DNA of 64,000 nucleotides from Zingiber officinale. Lineage: Eukaryota > Streptophyta > Magnoliopsida > Zingiberales > Zingiberaceae. Each line of letters opens with the position of its first letter. The first letter of the stretch is position 1. The stretch lies in assembly GCF_018446385.1 (NCBI RefSeq), contig NC_055988.1, positions 164,250,209 to 164,314,208 on the forward strand. The letters run 5' to 3'. Shown in pieces: positions 12,087 through 26,074 of this stretch. The notes under the pieces are model-generated. The model made no database searches. It had not been told where the DNA came from and saw nothing but the letters and a program-made list of their open reading frames with translations. The position numbers were made by a program, and so were the translations under genes.

Positions 12087-12920
12087 GATCACAAAAAGCT
12101 TCACATTCTCGTAGTTATGCTGTTTGGAATAAACTGGAGAAGATTGAACAAGTTGGATCTGAATCGATAAAACATGGTAAAACATGTTTGCTTTAGCTTT
12201 ATCTAAATCTGTGGTTCTAGCGAATAATGGAAGACGATCTGTTTGATGTTCATGTTAATTTGCATGCTGAAGATTTCGATGTCATCTATTGTGCTCCTTT
12301 AGATCACACTACAGACTCAGATTACTAGTTTGTAGCTGTTTCTTTGTGAGTTTTCAACTTAAACAGAAGTCATGTGGATGTTTCATCTGCTCATTCATTG
12401 TCGACATGGCTTATTCTCGATCTTGTTGTTCCATAGTAGTGAGAGCCTTTCTACGCGATCATCCTCTAGATGGTCTCAATCATTCGCATGCGTCTTGTTT
12501 GGTAGTGTGCAGGTCTTTGAATTTCAAGTAGTGCAAATGTGCAATGCGTTGGAAAACCACTAAAAAAAATGTAGATATTTTATATAATAATTGTCATATG
12601 TGATTGAAGATGAGATCTAATCTAAAATGAGGTCTCACAATTAAATCAAATTGAATTTGACGATAGTACTTGTCTGTGTTAGATTACTTTATTTAAGTTT
12701 TTTTTTTAATTTTATTTTTTTTATGTACGATTAATACATAATATGTCAGTTAAATAAATAAATTTAAATAACTCGTTAAAAGTAAATTAAAAGAGAGACT
12801 AAAGTAAATTAATGACTGGACCACCAGGCACCAGTTTGCCCTAGATCCGCTTCTTTTGTCTCTGCCTCTCTGGATTCTGGGCAGGTAGAGTACAAGCTCG
12901 TCTTCTTCCCAAGGGCTTCA
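12087..12920. other. LRR gene 3' UTR and spacer to the next gene
   Basis: The first few hundred bases are probably 3' UTR of the LRR gene, followed by AT-rich spacer with T-runs (12700-12720). The CT-rich stretch at about 12840-12920 is probably the leader of the alcohol dehydrogenase-like gene. No other gene is visible. Confidence 0.45.
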
Positions 12921-14862
<1,942 letters not shown>

Positions 14863-15639
14863 TAATGATATTTTTATGTCTGTAATATTTACAAATAATT
14901 TCGAACAATAATTAATAATGATTTTTTTTGAATAATAATTTTAATTTGTGATGTGTGTGTTTCAAATTTGGCTAGTGTGGAGAATGTGATTTGAAAGTTT
15001 CTTTAGGAACAAAGAAATGGTCATTCCAAGCAACAAGAAAGGGAGAGGGAGACGAAGAGAAGTCATCTAAACCATTTGAATGTTCTTGGTATAGTCGTCA
15101 ATGTTTTTTCGATATTTAGATGTAAATTTGGACAAGCTACTTCTTAATGATTTATAATCATTAAAATCTCATCAAATGCCATAACTAGAAAGGCATTAAG
15201 TTCTTCCACTTTAGGGAGATCACAACATTTGAATTCATGGCTTACTGGAGCTGCTGCTGTACTTCTCCATTCTTGAGCTTGCTCTTAGAGCCTGCACATT
15301 AAACAAAATTTAGAAAACTAAATACATTTTTTCTTTTTTTTTTCAAGAAAAAACACATCCTTTTTATTGGAATCAAATAATATTCTTTTTTTATTATCGA
15401 AAGGACAAACCGCGTTAATACATTTTATTTTTTGAAACATCATTTATTTATTGACACTGTTATAACCACTATGAATTTATAGCTACTATAATAAACACTT
15501 CAACTCTAAGAGTTGAATCAATACAAGTAAATTATGTTATAACTATAATTCATAATTGCTACGCTATGTGTGCTTCATTTATGATTTGCACTAACCAATA
15601 TTATATTATAGTAGTTGTTTCGGCAATAAATCAAGGATG
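14863..15639. other. 3' flank and AT-rich spacer
   Basis: This holds the 3' UTR of the dehydrogenase gene and then AT-rich DNA with no coding signal. Homopolymer A/T runs occur near 15327-15360. I see no RNA gene. Confidence 0.45.
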
Positions 15640-16601
15640 ACTGAGCCATGGGAGAGTGTGCCACGACTGGGAAGGAGAAGGTTAATCGACCAACCGTACG
15701 AATTTTTCATGGGAATGACCCCCAGTATACAATCAGTCAGTCTCAGAGCCGGTTTGACTTTCGGGACTTAGCTCCCCACTCCTCATGGATATGACCCCCA
15801 GTACATAGTCGGTCAGTTCTAGAGTCAGTCGGACCTTCAGCATTCAGCTCTCCACTCCTCATGGATATGACCCCCAGTACATAGTCGGTCAGTTCTAGAG
15901 TCAGTCGGACCTTTAGCATTCAGCTCTCCACTCCTCATGGATATGACCCCCAGTTGGCCCTAGTGCCGGTTTGACCTTCGGGACTTAGCTCCCTACTCCT
16001 CATGAGCAAGATCCCATCATATAGTCGGTCAACCCTGAGCACCAGTCGGACCTTCTAGGCTCAACACCCCACTTCATGGGCACGACCTCTAGAAAATATC
16101 CGATTAACTCCAAAGTCTGTTAGACTCCTTCTATAAGATAACATTGTCAGAGAATAACAACTACTCACCAGGGAATATTCTACTATTCTGACATATATAG
16201 GCAATGAAACCTTCTAGGGGAAGATTATTGTACACCCTTCGTTACCTAATATATCTGACATCAGATATTCTTTGATGCCTCATTATTGCGGAGGTTATGA
16301 GGGTCAGTGTAAAAAGGGGTCCTCTCTGTTAGCCAGGTACGAGCGCACATCCACACATGCATCTACGTTTTTGTTCAACTATTCATCTTATTTTTCTTCA
16401 TTTTGCTACAGTTTTGACTTGAACGTCTAAGTGTTTACACCAGAGACCCCCTCTTTGGTTATCACTCTAACATTCCTATTTGGTCGCTCTGTGGTATACA
16501 CAGAGAGGATTGCTTGACACCATTTTCTTTCATCTCAGAGTCTTCTCATGGTCAGTATTAGAGTCACCTACTCAACGCACTATCTTCCCTAATTTTAGAC
16601 A
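15640..16601 (+). mobile_element. Degraded LTR, probably Gypsy-type
   Basis: The right part has LTR-like organisation, with a possible promoter ATATATAGG near 16193-16201. It ends TTTTAGACA followed by GGATTAAATTTGACATTATC. The bases after the LTR end resemble a decayed form of the priming site that follows many plant Gypsy LTRs. The left end (about 15640) is a guess. A 76-bp tandem repeat sits inside it. Confidence 0.45.
15700..16090 (+). repeat. 76-bp tandem repeat in the LTR, about 4-5 decayed units
   Basis: The words CTCATGGATATGACCCCCAG and AGTCGGTCAGTTCTAGAGTC recur with a 76-bp spacing (for example from 15781 and from about 15857). Flanking units are more diverged. Confidence 0.7.
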
Positions 16602-16605
16602 GGAT

Positions 16606-16837
16606 TAAATTTGACATTATCTGTAGAAAACTTTACCTGAATTTGAAATGTGAAAATGGGAGAGACTGGACGATTCACTACAGTTACTTTGTTGCAGGAA
16701 GAAACTTGGAGTGGCCGTGGAGCGCCAACTACTTGCAACCTTATCGAACCTGCGAGTATGTCTGTAATGTGCTTCTATATACTGTTGAATATTCACATTT
16801 AATGGAAATGCAGGCAAACTTAGATTAGGGGCCCTTA
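16606..16837. other. Spacer between degraded LTR and tandem array
   Basis: Probably the start of the internal region of the decayed element. A 61-residue frame on the + strand has no recognisable motif. Confidence 0.35.
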
Positions 16838-17147
16838 ATTCTAGACCCTCAAGCCACTCGACCAAGTTATAAGCGAGTTTGCTCTTGCACCCATATTATA
16901 AACTTTCGAGCCACTCGACCGAGTTATAAGCGATCTTGCTCTCGCGTCTATATTCCAAACTCTAGTGTCACTCGGCCAAGTTATAAGCGAGCTTGCTCTC
17001 ACACCCATATTTCAGACTCTCGAGCTGTCAGTCAAGTTATAAACGAGCTTGCTCTCGCACCCATATTCCAAACTCTCAAGCCGCTCGACCGAGTTATAAG
17101 CGAGCTTGCTCTCGCACTCATATTCTAGACTCTTGAGCCGCTCGACT

Positions 17148-17813
17148 TATTGGATCGAAAAGAATTTAGATATCTCCACAATTACATGATATTGTCCACT
17201 TTGGGCCTAAGCCCTTATGGTTTTACTCTTGGGCTCTCCCCAAAAGGCCTCATGCCAAATGGAGATATCTTTCTTTTATAAACCCATGATCTTTCCCATG
17301 TGTTTTCAATGTGGGACTATGTTTGCAATCTTGCAACCCCAACAATCCCCCCTCAAACAAAGGACCACAGGCTTCCCATGTCCGATCCTCGACCCACCAG
17401 GTCTTCCTGCCCCTCGGTCCACCCGACCTACTAGGACTTCCTTGCCTAGCAGCAACTAGGACTTCCTGCCTGGTGTCTGGTCCTCTTGATCCAAACATAG
17501 GAACCTCCACTTTCTTTGTTCGAGGTCAATATCGTATCCACATGGCTCAATCAGATCATAGCTTTTGTGCACAGTCGACGGTTAAACCTTCTGGCAGTCC
17601 GGGCTCTGATATCAATTGTTTGATTGAAAAGAATTTAGATATCTCCACAATTGCATGATATTGTCCACTTTGGGCTTAAGCCCTCATGGTTTTGCTCTTG
17701 GGCTCTCCCCAAAAGGCCTCATGCCAAATGAAGATATCTTTCTCTTATAAACTCATGATCTTTCCCATGTGTTTTCAATGTGGGATTATGTTTGCAACCT
17801 TGCAACCCCAACA
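17148..17813 (-). mobile_element. TRIM element copy 1 (666 bp, 197-bp LTRs), TSD CGACT
   Basis: This is a terminal-repeat retrotransposon in miniature. LTRs are 17148-17344 and 17617-17813, both 197 bp. On the - strand the LTR begins TGTTGGGGTTGCAAG. The priming site beside the 5' LTR (17603-17614, - strand) reads TGATATCAGAGC, one base off the usual initiator-Met tRNA match. A C-run at 17347-17352 is the polypurine tract on the other strand. CGACT flanks both sides (17143-17147 and 17814-17818), and the target is a unit of the 57-bp array. No protein is encoded. Confidence 0.9.
17603..17614 (-). promoter_or_regulatory. Primer-binding site of TRIM copy 1
   Basis: Reads TGATATCAGAGC on the - strand, two bases inside the 5' LTR. 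It matches the 3' end of initiator-Met tRNA except for one base. Confidence 0.75.
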
Positions 17814-19290
17814 CGACTGAGTTATAAGTGAGCTTGTTCTTGCGTCCATATTCAGACTCTTGAGCCGCTCAGCTGAGTTATAAGCGAGTTTGCTCTTACA
17901 CCATATTATAGACTCTTGAGCCGCTTGCTCACGTGCCCATATTCCAAACTCTCGAGTCACTCAACCGAGTTATAAGCGAGCTTGCTCTTATACCCATGTT
18001 CTAGACTCTCGAGCCACTTAATCTAGTTATAAGTAAGCTTGCTCTTGTGCCCATATTCTAGACTCTTATGTCACTCAACTGAGTTATGAGTGAGTTTGCT
18101 CTTGCACCCATATTTCAGACTCTCGAGCCACTCTGCCGAGTTATAAGCGAGCTTACTCTTGCACCCATATTTTAGACTCTTGGGCCGCTTAACTGAGTTA
18201 TATATAAGCTTGCTCTCACACCCATATTCCAGATTCTCAGGCCGCTCGACCGAGTTATAAGTGAGTTTGCTCTCATGCTTATATTTCGTACTCTCGAACC
18301 GCTCGGTTGAGTTATAAGCGAGCTTGCTCTTGCGCCTATGTTTTAGACTCTCAATCTACTCAACTGAGTTTTAAATGAGCTTGCTCTCATGCCCATGTTC
18401 CAAACTCTTGAGCCGCTCAGCCGAGTCATAAACGAGCTTGCTCTCGTGCACATGTTCTAGACTCTTGAGTCGCTCGGTCGAATTATAAACGAGCTTGCTC
18501 TCGTGCTCATGTTCTAGACTCTCAAGCTGTTTAGCTGAGTCAAAAGCAAGCTTGCTCTCGTTCCCATATTCCAGACTCTCGAGTCACTCGACTGAGTTAT
18601 AATCGAACTTGCTCTCATACCCATATTACAGACTCTCGAGCCACTCGATCGAGTTATAAGTAAGTTTACTCTCACGTCTATATTCCATACTCTCGAGCTG
18701 CTCAGTTGAGTTATAAGCGAGCTTATTCTCGTGTTCATATTCCAGGATCTCATGCTACTCGGTCGAGTTATAAGCAAGCTTGCTCTCTCGCCTATGTTCT
18801 AGACTCTTGAGCCACTTGGTCGTGTTATAAGCATGCTTGCTTACATGCCTAAACCTCATACTCTTGTATTGTTCGACTGAGTTATAAGCATGTTTGCTTA
18901 CATGCCTAAATCTCATACTCTTGTACCGTTTAGCTGAGTTATAAGTGTGTTTTCTCACATGCCTAAGTTTCAGACTCTCAAGCCGCCCAACTGAGTTATA
19001 AGCGTGCTTGCTCACGTGCCTAAATCCTAGACTCTCAAGCCACTTAGCCAAGTTATAAGCGTGCTTGCTCGCGTGCCTAAGTCTTAGACTCTCAAGCCGC
19101 TTGACCGAGTTGTAAGCGTTTCTTGTTCATGCGCCTAAGTCCTAGACTCTCAAGTAGCTCGACCGAGTTATAAGCGTATTTGCTCATGCGCCTAAGTCCC
19201 AGGCTCTCGAGATGCTCGGTTAAGTTATAAGCGTGCTTGCTTACGGGACTAAGTCCCAAATTTTGTCATAGTTATGCGTTATAAACATGT

Positions 19291-19690
19291 ATGGCTCATA
19301 CGCCCAACAATTATTTGGTCGGTTGTTCCCGATTCTCGCCACAGCTGTGGATTATAATTAGGCCTGGTTCCCCGCATCAATTTACCTACGCTTGGCTCCC
19401 AGTACCAATTCACATGGGAAGGGCACTCTCTCAACCGACACTTGCATATAGCCGCTCGCTCAACATTCATCCCAAATCCCTGATTACTCGAACTTGCTGC
19501 TCACTAGACGCTTGACATAAAGCCGAGCGTATGGCATCTAAAAGCTTGCCATCTATGGCATATCACACTTGAGACATAAAATGTTCGAACGATAATGGGA
19601 AGTACAACAACGGTCAAAAATAGGCGACACCACAACAATTGCGAATGCTACATGGTTAACGTTTTCTACCCATCAAGGGCTCATAGTACA
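19291..19690. other. Flank of the 57-bp array, no gene seen
   Basis: Unique-looking sequence without supported coding content. The frames on both strands here are short and lack motifs. Confidence 0.35.
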
Positions 19691-20440
19691 AGGGTTGCTA
19701 TCACCTGAATTCAGGAAAGAGGTCATCAGGAAGCTCATCTATAATCTGTTGGTGATCTAAGAATCGCTCAGGCAGATTAGCAGATAAATATCCTACCTCG
19801 TGGAGCTGCTTGACCACTCATTCGACTTCATATGAAAATATATTTATGGTACGTCGACCAAGCTGCAAACTAAACTCATGAGATCGGACGTGTGTTGTTC
19901 GTCTGGCCTCAAAATGCTTATTCTCTTCCACCTTATAGACCACTCACTCGGACCTGGAAGTCATCAACTCAGAATTGGTAGACTCCAGCTTTGCTTGTAG
20001 TGAATCCAGTTGGATCTCTTGTGAGTTCAAATTCCTTTGCTGGTCTAATATTAGCAGATCCTTGGCTCTTAATTCTTTGGATTTTTTTGATTGATTATGA
20101 AGTGTGAGAAATCTTTAATTCCTCTAGCACAACAGTAAGTTGTGCAAGGTCGGATACCTCTTTGGCCTTCACTATATTTTCCACTTGGAGCTTAGTTTCA
20201 CTTGTTCGCAACAAGATTTCGAGTTTTCTTTTTGTTGTCTGTTGACTATCCATCACCTACCAAGTCTCCTTGAGGGCTATTTCCATATGTAATAACAGTT
20301 CTACCTGGGTTTGCACCTCTTGACGGAGTCTGTTCACCTCTAGAATTGAGGTAAGAGTTGAGGGGGATTTCAACTCCTCCACATGGTCCTTCAAAATCTT
20401 ATTGGCTAGATACAGGTCCACCGCTAGTTGGCTTAGGTTC
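19690..20440 (-). pseudogene. Decayed coiled-coil-rich frame, possibly a retroelement gag
   Basis: Read on the - strand, about 20440-20090 gives heptad-like Leu/Glu/Lys-rich segments (for example LKDHVEELKSPSTL and NRLRQEVQTQVELLLH) interrupted by stops. Such coiled-coil text occurs in gag regions of some plant Gypsy elements and would fit the decayed element to the left. No protease, reverse transcriptase or integrase motif is visible. Identity is uncertain. Confidence 0.3.
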
Positions 20441-20459
20441 TGAATTTCATATGAACTTG

Positions 20460-22700
20460 AATTAGAGAAATAGACACTCTAATCGATTATGAAATGTTCC
20501 CAATCGATTGGTATGAGCATAATCGATTGTCAGGTCAAGCCAACCGATTAGCACAGGCCGTAATTGATTGGTAGCTAAAACCAATTGATTAGAAGAGCTG
20601 TTTTTGGCTGAAATGGTCTGATTTCAATTTACTAAGTCATATTTAGTCAATTTAACTATCCCTAACCCTCTGAAGTCCTTAGGTAAGCATTTAAGGATAA
20701 TTTCCTTGATGAAATGAAAATGAAATGGTTAAAGAGGACTAATTTAGAGTTAAGAAGGAGGTTTAAATTCAAGGTTGAATTTTTTAACCTCATAATTTCA
20801 AATTTTAGAACTTTCTAAAGGCATGAACTCCAAATCATTGTTAGTGCAATGTTAGAAGTTGAAGCATGCTTTGAGGGGGAGGTTCTCGTTAAAGACATGA
20901 TGATGGATGAATGCTCAAGGTTGAACATTGGAGACAATGGAAGTGTATGAGACCTTCATTGTGAAGCTTGAATGACAAAAGGATGAATCTCGGGGAGAAA
21001 TTTTTTGATGTTTCAAAGGGGGAGAAAAATGTAGGGTTCAAGTTAGAAAACTCTCATTTATGCTTTGGCATAGGATGAAGAAGGTAGTTGGTCTAATATG
21101 AGTTAGCTTAACTTAAATATATTATCAAATATCAGAAAGGGAAAGCTTATCGGTACCATTATCTTTAGGTTAAGATTGACTAGTTTAAATAAGATCGAGT
21201 TGGCTCGAGCTTGAGTTTTGATAATTGATAATATATGAGAGAAAAGTCAAGTAGGTTAAGGGAAGATCGGATACTTATTAGGAAAGTCCTAATTGGAGAT
21301 TAGTCAATATAAAGTCCTAATTGAAGGTTAGACAAATGAAAAGTTCTAATGAGTGAAGCTAGACAATGGAAGTCTTAACTGTAGGTTAGATAATGGAAAA
21401 GTCCTAGTCAATGAAGCTGGATGGTGGAAGTCCTAAATGGAGGTTAAACAACAATGAGCTATGTAGTGAAAGTCCTAATGGGGCTAGACAATGAAAACCT
21501 AATTGGGAACTAGGCAGTGAAAATCCTAGCGGAGCTAGGCATGAAGACCTAGTTGGGAACTAGACAACGGAAGTGCTAGCGGGGCCAGGCAAAGGAAAAA
21601 GTCCAAGTGGTCAAAGGTTGACCTGATACTTGGTGATTGAAAGTCCAATGGGAAGTTGGCAAGAGATCGAAAGTTCAAGTGGGTCAAGGGTTAACCGGAC
21701 ACTTGGTGAAGAAGCTCTGGTAGGTCAAGGTTAACTAGATGCTAGGCAATGATAAGTCCTAATGAGTTACAAATAACTTTAGGATTGGTCAAAGGTATCC
21801 TAAACTTGAGAACAAAGTTTAGGATTAGACAATCGATAGCTCAATCAATTAGCCAAGGCCAATCACTATCTAATTGATTGGGACATGCTCCAATCAATTA
21901 GGTTGATTTCCTAATCGATTGGAAGCTTTTCGCAAGAGCGCAGAAGGTGAGGAATTGATTGGGTCATGCTAATCGATTAGATGTGTCATCACGAGAGCAT
22001 AGAAGCTGTCAAAATCAATTCCGATAATGCCAATCGATTGTGGGCAATCGATTAGGCTATGCTTCTTTTGCAAACAGAAAGTCTTGAATCAATTGGGGCA
22101 ATTGATTAAGATAAACGCCAATTGATTAGGGCAAACAATTAGGTAGTGTTTTTGTGAGAACATAAAACTTTTGAATCGATTAGAGTAATTGATTAAAAGT
22201 TGCCAAATTGATTGGTATAGCTTACCAATCAATTAAATGGGTGAAAAGAGTCATTCTATAGGCTTTGAATGGTCAGATAATGTGGCAGTCGACTAGGGAA
22301 AAGCCTAATCGATTAGGAGGCATTTTCCAATCCGAGAGAAATCCTAGAAAAGTGGTTCCGTGAAGAGTTGTTCATGCCGGTTCTTGGGGATTCTAAGGCG
22401 AAGTGTTGTTGTATTTCCAAGTCAATAAGAGGTATTTTCGAGCAACAAGAGATTAAGTAAGAAAGATTTTCATTGAATTGTGTATTTACTTCCTTTGTCT
22501 TATTGTATCCTTGTTTCAAGTTTGTACGAGACTTCTCTGCCTCTAGAAAGTTTCCAAGAAGAATGAACTTCATAATGGATGAGATCGTGTAAGCTGAATC
22601 CTTATATTAGTTATCTCAGGAAATGAAGACCAAGTAGAACAAAAGGTGTTAGCATTGCTTCAAGTTTTCCACTGCAAATTAGCTCAACATAAAAGGTTAA
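20460..22700 (+). mobile_element. Old, diverged relative of family A (3' non-coding part plus LTR)
   Basis: The order of features matches family A. First comes an AATCGATT-rich stretch (20475-20600). Next is a block equivalent to the family A line ending GGTGCAATGACAGAAGG (here GTGCAATGTTAGAAG, about 20842). Then come repeated GAAGTCCTAA/GCTAGGCA modules (21290-21600), CCAAGTGG...ACTTGG modules (21600-21720), and a second AATCGATT-rich stretch (21830-22320). No gag is visible and ends are not defined. Divergence is much higher than between the two good family A copies. Confidence 0.5.
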
Positions 22701-23881
22701 AATGGTGCCAAGGGAGGCCCCAACATAGCCATTTTGATGTTCAAGTTAATCAAGTGGTTAAGCAGTTGGAAAGTAGAAGAAGTTGGTTGGCTTATGTGTA
22801 TGCATATATGCGCTCATGAGAGTGGACTCCCAATTATACTACCCCTAGGGGGAGGCACAAACCCCACCTTTAATTTTGATCGTGGAATAGCCATGTGGAG
22901 CCACGTACTTTATCCTCATCCCCTAGTTGTCCCGTGTTCTCTGCTTATCCCGGCACCCCCGTTCTCGACCATTAGAGGGAGTAGGAGAGCAACAAAGCTG
23001 TGGAGGTCTGGCGTGTAGCAGTAGAGTCATGGAGTTCTAGCATGGAACAACAAAGCTATGGAGATCTGGCTTGGAGTATTAGACGTATAGAGATCTACAT
23101 AGTCTACCAAATCTGTAGAGATCGACGTGGAATACCAGATCTATTGAGATCAGCATGGAGTACTAGACCTCGAAGGGTCTGTGTGGAGTACCAGACTTGT
23201 AGAGGCATGGCAGGTTAGCCCGGGTCGTGATTTCCGAGTGAGACAACTGAGCTAGAGTTAGTTCTTAGGTAAGCTTAACTTTGGATGGTGGTTGATCTAA
23301 TTCACCTAGGTTTGAATCTCCTATTGCTTCATTGGCTAAGTGAACTTGACCTACCCATGCTCATTCTGGCCTGAGCCTGAATCTGACTTAGGCAGGTTTA
23401 ATCTACTAAACTTTTACAAACAACTAAGCACGAGTCTTAACTCCATGGGTACATATATGTGGATGTTGTTAATATCCACCACACCAATAATATTTAAAGG
23501 TTTGATAAACACGAATAATACTAATAACTATAGTTCATAACTTTTATAATATAGATGTTTTATCTTTAGTCAACACTGATCAATATTAATCAACACAGTA
23601 GTTATACTATAATTTAGACAATTTATTTCTGATTAATATTAGTAAACATTATATTATAGTAACTTTGATATTATAACTATTAGTTAGAAAACCATAATTA
23701 TTATAATTATATAATAGCTATGAAATTATAGCGGTTGTAGTTATAGTTATGAACTTTAGCAGTTATAATAATATTAAAAATAAAAATAATTTTAGAAAGT
23801 AAAATATGAGAGGGTATGTCATCTTGATAATAAACGAAAAAGAAAAGTTGCTTCGATAATTTCAATAGAATAGACACTTTT
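22700..23881. other. Intergenic DNA with a degenerate ~35-40 bp repeat
   Basis: Between about 23000 and 23215 the words GGAGTACCAGAC, TGTAGAGATC and GGAGTATTAGAC recur irregularly, giving a short degenerate tandem repeat that also keeps a + strand frame open. The remainder (23540-23880) is AT-rich 3' flank of the MATE gene. No gene is supported. Confidence 0.45.
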
Positions 23882-24028
23882 TTATTTTACTGTAATAAAT
23901 AAAAAATGAAAAATGAGTTTTACCTCTTTTTCCCAGTCACATCTGATGGTAATGAAAGCCAGAATTAATGTCTGGACTGCTGTTCCACCGACCATGCCAG
24001 CCCAAATACCCTGCCATTTTGTTTAACA

Positions 24029-24068
<40 letters not shown>

Positions 24069-25934
24069 GTTTTCTGAAAAAATAAAAAATATACCAGAAC
24101 TCCTAGATTGAAGATCCAGCCCATGAATATTCCAAGGGGAACTCCAATTAAATAGTAGCTGCCAATATTGACATATGCCACCGTCGCCTGCCACCCTGAT
24201 CCAACGGCTACTCCTGCACATTTATTTCTTCTCAAATTATTTCTCTTTATCCAAAGTGTTATTTTTTTTTTTAAATTTTCTAACATAAAATAGAATTTAA
24301 CCTGAGAGAACCGGTTGGATGCTGTTGAGCAAAATGGTGGCTGCCAATATCACAGAGAGCTTGTCCACAGCTTCGATCACGATCGGGCTGGAGGTGAAGA
24401 TGAGGGCGAATTTGTCGTGGAGGGACATGATGAGGACCCAGAAGAAGAGACCGATCACTGACGAGGTCGTAACCGATACAATGGTCGCGAACTTTGCACC
24501 TCTACCATTGCCCGCCCCAAGCTCATTGGCCACTCGCACTCTGGCGTAAACAAAAGACAATTATTATTTAACTCTATAAATGTGGCAATTAGACGATCAT
24601 GCGACTGATGATTGAGTTGGGTCTAAGAATGGCCCAATTGGGGGCGCACAACAATTAATGAAGAAACAGACGTTCCGACGACTTGAAAAATTTGGGTAAG
24701 CGTGAAGAAGAGATTTGAATTTTGCATATACCCAGTCCCGGCAAAAAATCCCAGAGGAATCATCATCTCCCAGCCATTTATGTTCATGCTGCACGAATCA
24801 CGCTGGATTATTATTATTATCGATGTGTGTTTGCGCCGCAGATGATGAACTGGTTGTGATAAAGAATCGTAATGTTTTACCAAATCGAGATTGCGTCGAC
24901 GGCGATCTTGGCGTTCTTGAGATTCCCCGTCAACAAGACCAAGATTCTGTAGTACCAATTCTCCAAGCTGCATGCAGCAATCGGAGTAGAGTTAGCGTCG
25001 GAGAGGAAAGATTTGTTGGTTAATCAGTTGTATGTGGATCGCCGGAAACAGAGCGAACGGACCAGAGCATGACGCCGGAGGCGGCGGAGAGCTTCGTGAA
25101 GTCCCAGAGGCCGACGAAGGCCTCGAGAGAGAAGCCCTTCCAGGTGTCCGGGCAGCCGCCTCCGACGACGTAGGCGAACAGCATGGCGGCGGCGGCCCAC
25201 CACGAGAAACTGAGCGTGAGCGCGGTACCGACGAGGCCGAACTTGAGCCTGGAGACGAAGAGCCAGGTGATGAAGACATGGACGAGGAGCGCGGTGAAGG
25301 AGAAGGCGGCGTTGACGTTGTTCTTGAGCTGGCACTGGAGGAACCGAGTGAGCGGCAAGAGGAAGACGAAGCAGAAGTGGGTGGGGATGAACAAGAGGGA
25401 CACCGCGCCGGCCTGCGCCGCCAGGTCCGGCGGCTGCCCTGTCAGGAGGAGCGCCTGCGTGGCGAACAAGTAAATCGGAAGGAGGAGGACGGCGCAGAGG
25501 AAAAGGACGATCCACGACCGCTGCAGGTAGATGCCGAGCATGTGGAACTTCCTCGCGCCGTAGGCTTGGCCGCACATCGTCTCCATGGCGCTCGCCATGC
25601 CCAACTGCACGATCGAAGCTTACAAACCTGATAGAAGAGAGGGTAAACAAAAGCATTAAGCTACCGGCCGCCGTACCATCAGACCGAAGCTAAAGCCGAC
25701 GATGACGGTGCTGGCAATGGTGATGGAGGCGAGCTCGAGGTCGCCGAGGTGGCCGGCGAAGGCCTGCGTGATGACGTTCATGCTGTAAAGGGCGACCCTC
25801 CCGAAGATGGCCGGTCCTACGATCTGCCACAGCTTCTTCGACTCAATCCAACTCCGCTTCGCCAGTCCGGCGATCTCCTGATCCTCCTTGTCCCGATCGC
25901 CGCCTGGGCGATCTAAAAGCGGCGCCGCCTCCAT
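23882..25934 (-). CDS. MATE (DETOXIFICATION/DTX) efflux transporter
   Basis: Seven exons on the - strand: 25934-25677, 25604-25063, 24967-24881, 24788-24732, 24540-24302, 24213-24095 and 24010-23882. All are GT-AG and in phase, giving 476 residues to the first stop. The start [10 protein letters not shown] follows a TATA box at a proper distance. MATE landmarks in order are [30 protein letters not shown], cut here by the first helices; [15 protein letters not shown]; the FLQCQLKNN loop; [33 protein letters not shown]; and the GSGWQ...YYLIGVPLG segment. About 12 membrane helices are expected. Such proteins export organic cations, flavonoids or other metabolites against protons across vacuolar or plasma membrane; the substrate is unknown. 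After DWEKE the frame reads a short unusual tail. A splice donor GAG/GTAAAA at 23924 suggests a small last exon not found here, so the C-terminus is uncertain. Confidence 0.9.
24028..24067. repeat. ATT microsatellite in the last MATE intron
   Basis: About 12 ATT units lie in the intron between exons 6 and 7 of the MATE gene; likely length-polymorphic. Confidence 0.9.
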
Positions 25935-26060
25935 TGGCCTCTTCCTCCTCCGTGCCCTGTTCTTGTGGCGGTGGAGAATTGTGTGGCCTTGCCTCTTGCT
26001 CTTTCTTTGGGGTTGTCGTAGTTGCTTTGGACTCTTCCAAGTAATCGAGGGACCACTGTT

Positions 26061-26070
26061 CTTTTATATA
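26061..26070 (-). promoter_or_regulatory. TATA box of the MATE gene
   Basis: TATATAAAAG on the - strand lies about 130 bases upstream of the ATG. That predicts transcription starting near 26035-26040 with a leader of about 100 bases. The out-of-frame reading frame in the leader (26040-25843) starts at TTG and not ATG, so it is not an upstream ORF. Confidence 0.65.
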
Positions 26071-26074
26071 AATG

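Larger units (their letters stand above)
16838..19290. repeat. 57-bp tandem array, about 30 units, split by a TRIM element
   Basis: The unit carries GAGTTATAAGCGAGCTTGCT, then a CCCATATTCCAGACTCT-like stretch, then GAGCCGCTCGACC. Spacing is 57 bp where intact, and 57 is divisible by three. The - strand therefore stays open in places and reads as a 19-residue repeat (SKHAYNSVEQYKSMRFRHV-like at 18755-19051). Units on the right drift to a GCATG/CATGC or GCGTG/CACG form with CCTAAGTC in place of CCATATTC. I regard this as satellite-like DNA, not a gene; stops and frameshifts occur in many units. It may be the internal repeat region of the surrounding decayed element. Confidence 0.85.

Noticed and set aside
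18514-19051. - strand frames with a 19-residue repeat
   Set aside because: Open only because the 57-bp unit is a multiple of three; many units carry stops, and there is no start or conserved function.
25032-25631. 199-residue + strand frame opposite MATE exon 2
   Set aside because: It is the antisense shadow of a GC-rich exon whose - strand frame has full MATE content.
25843-26040. 65-residue - strand frame overlapping the MATE start, possible upstream ORF
   Set aside because: It begins at TTG and not ATG, at about the predicted transcription start, so it is unlikely to be translated.
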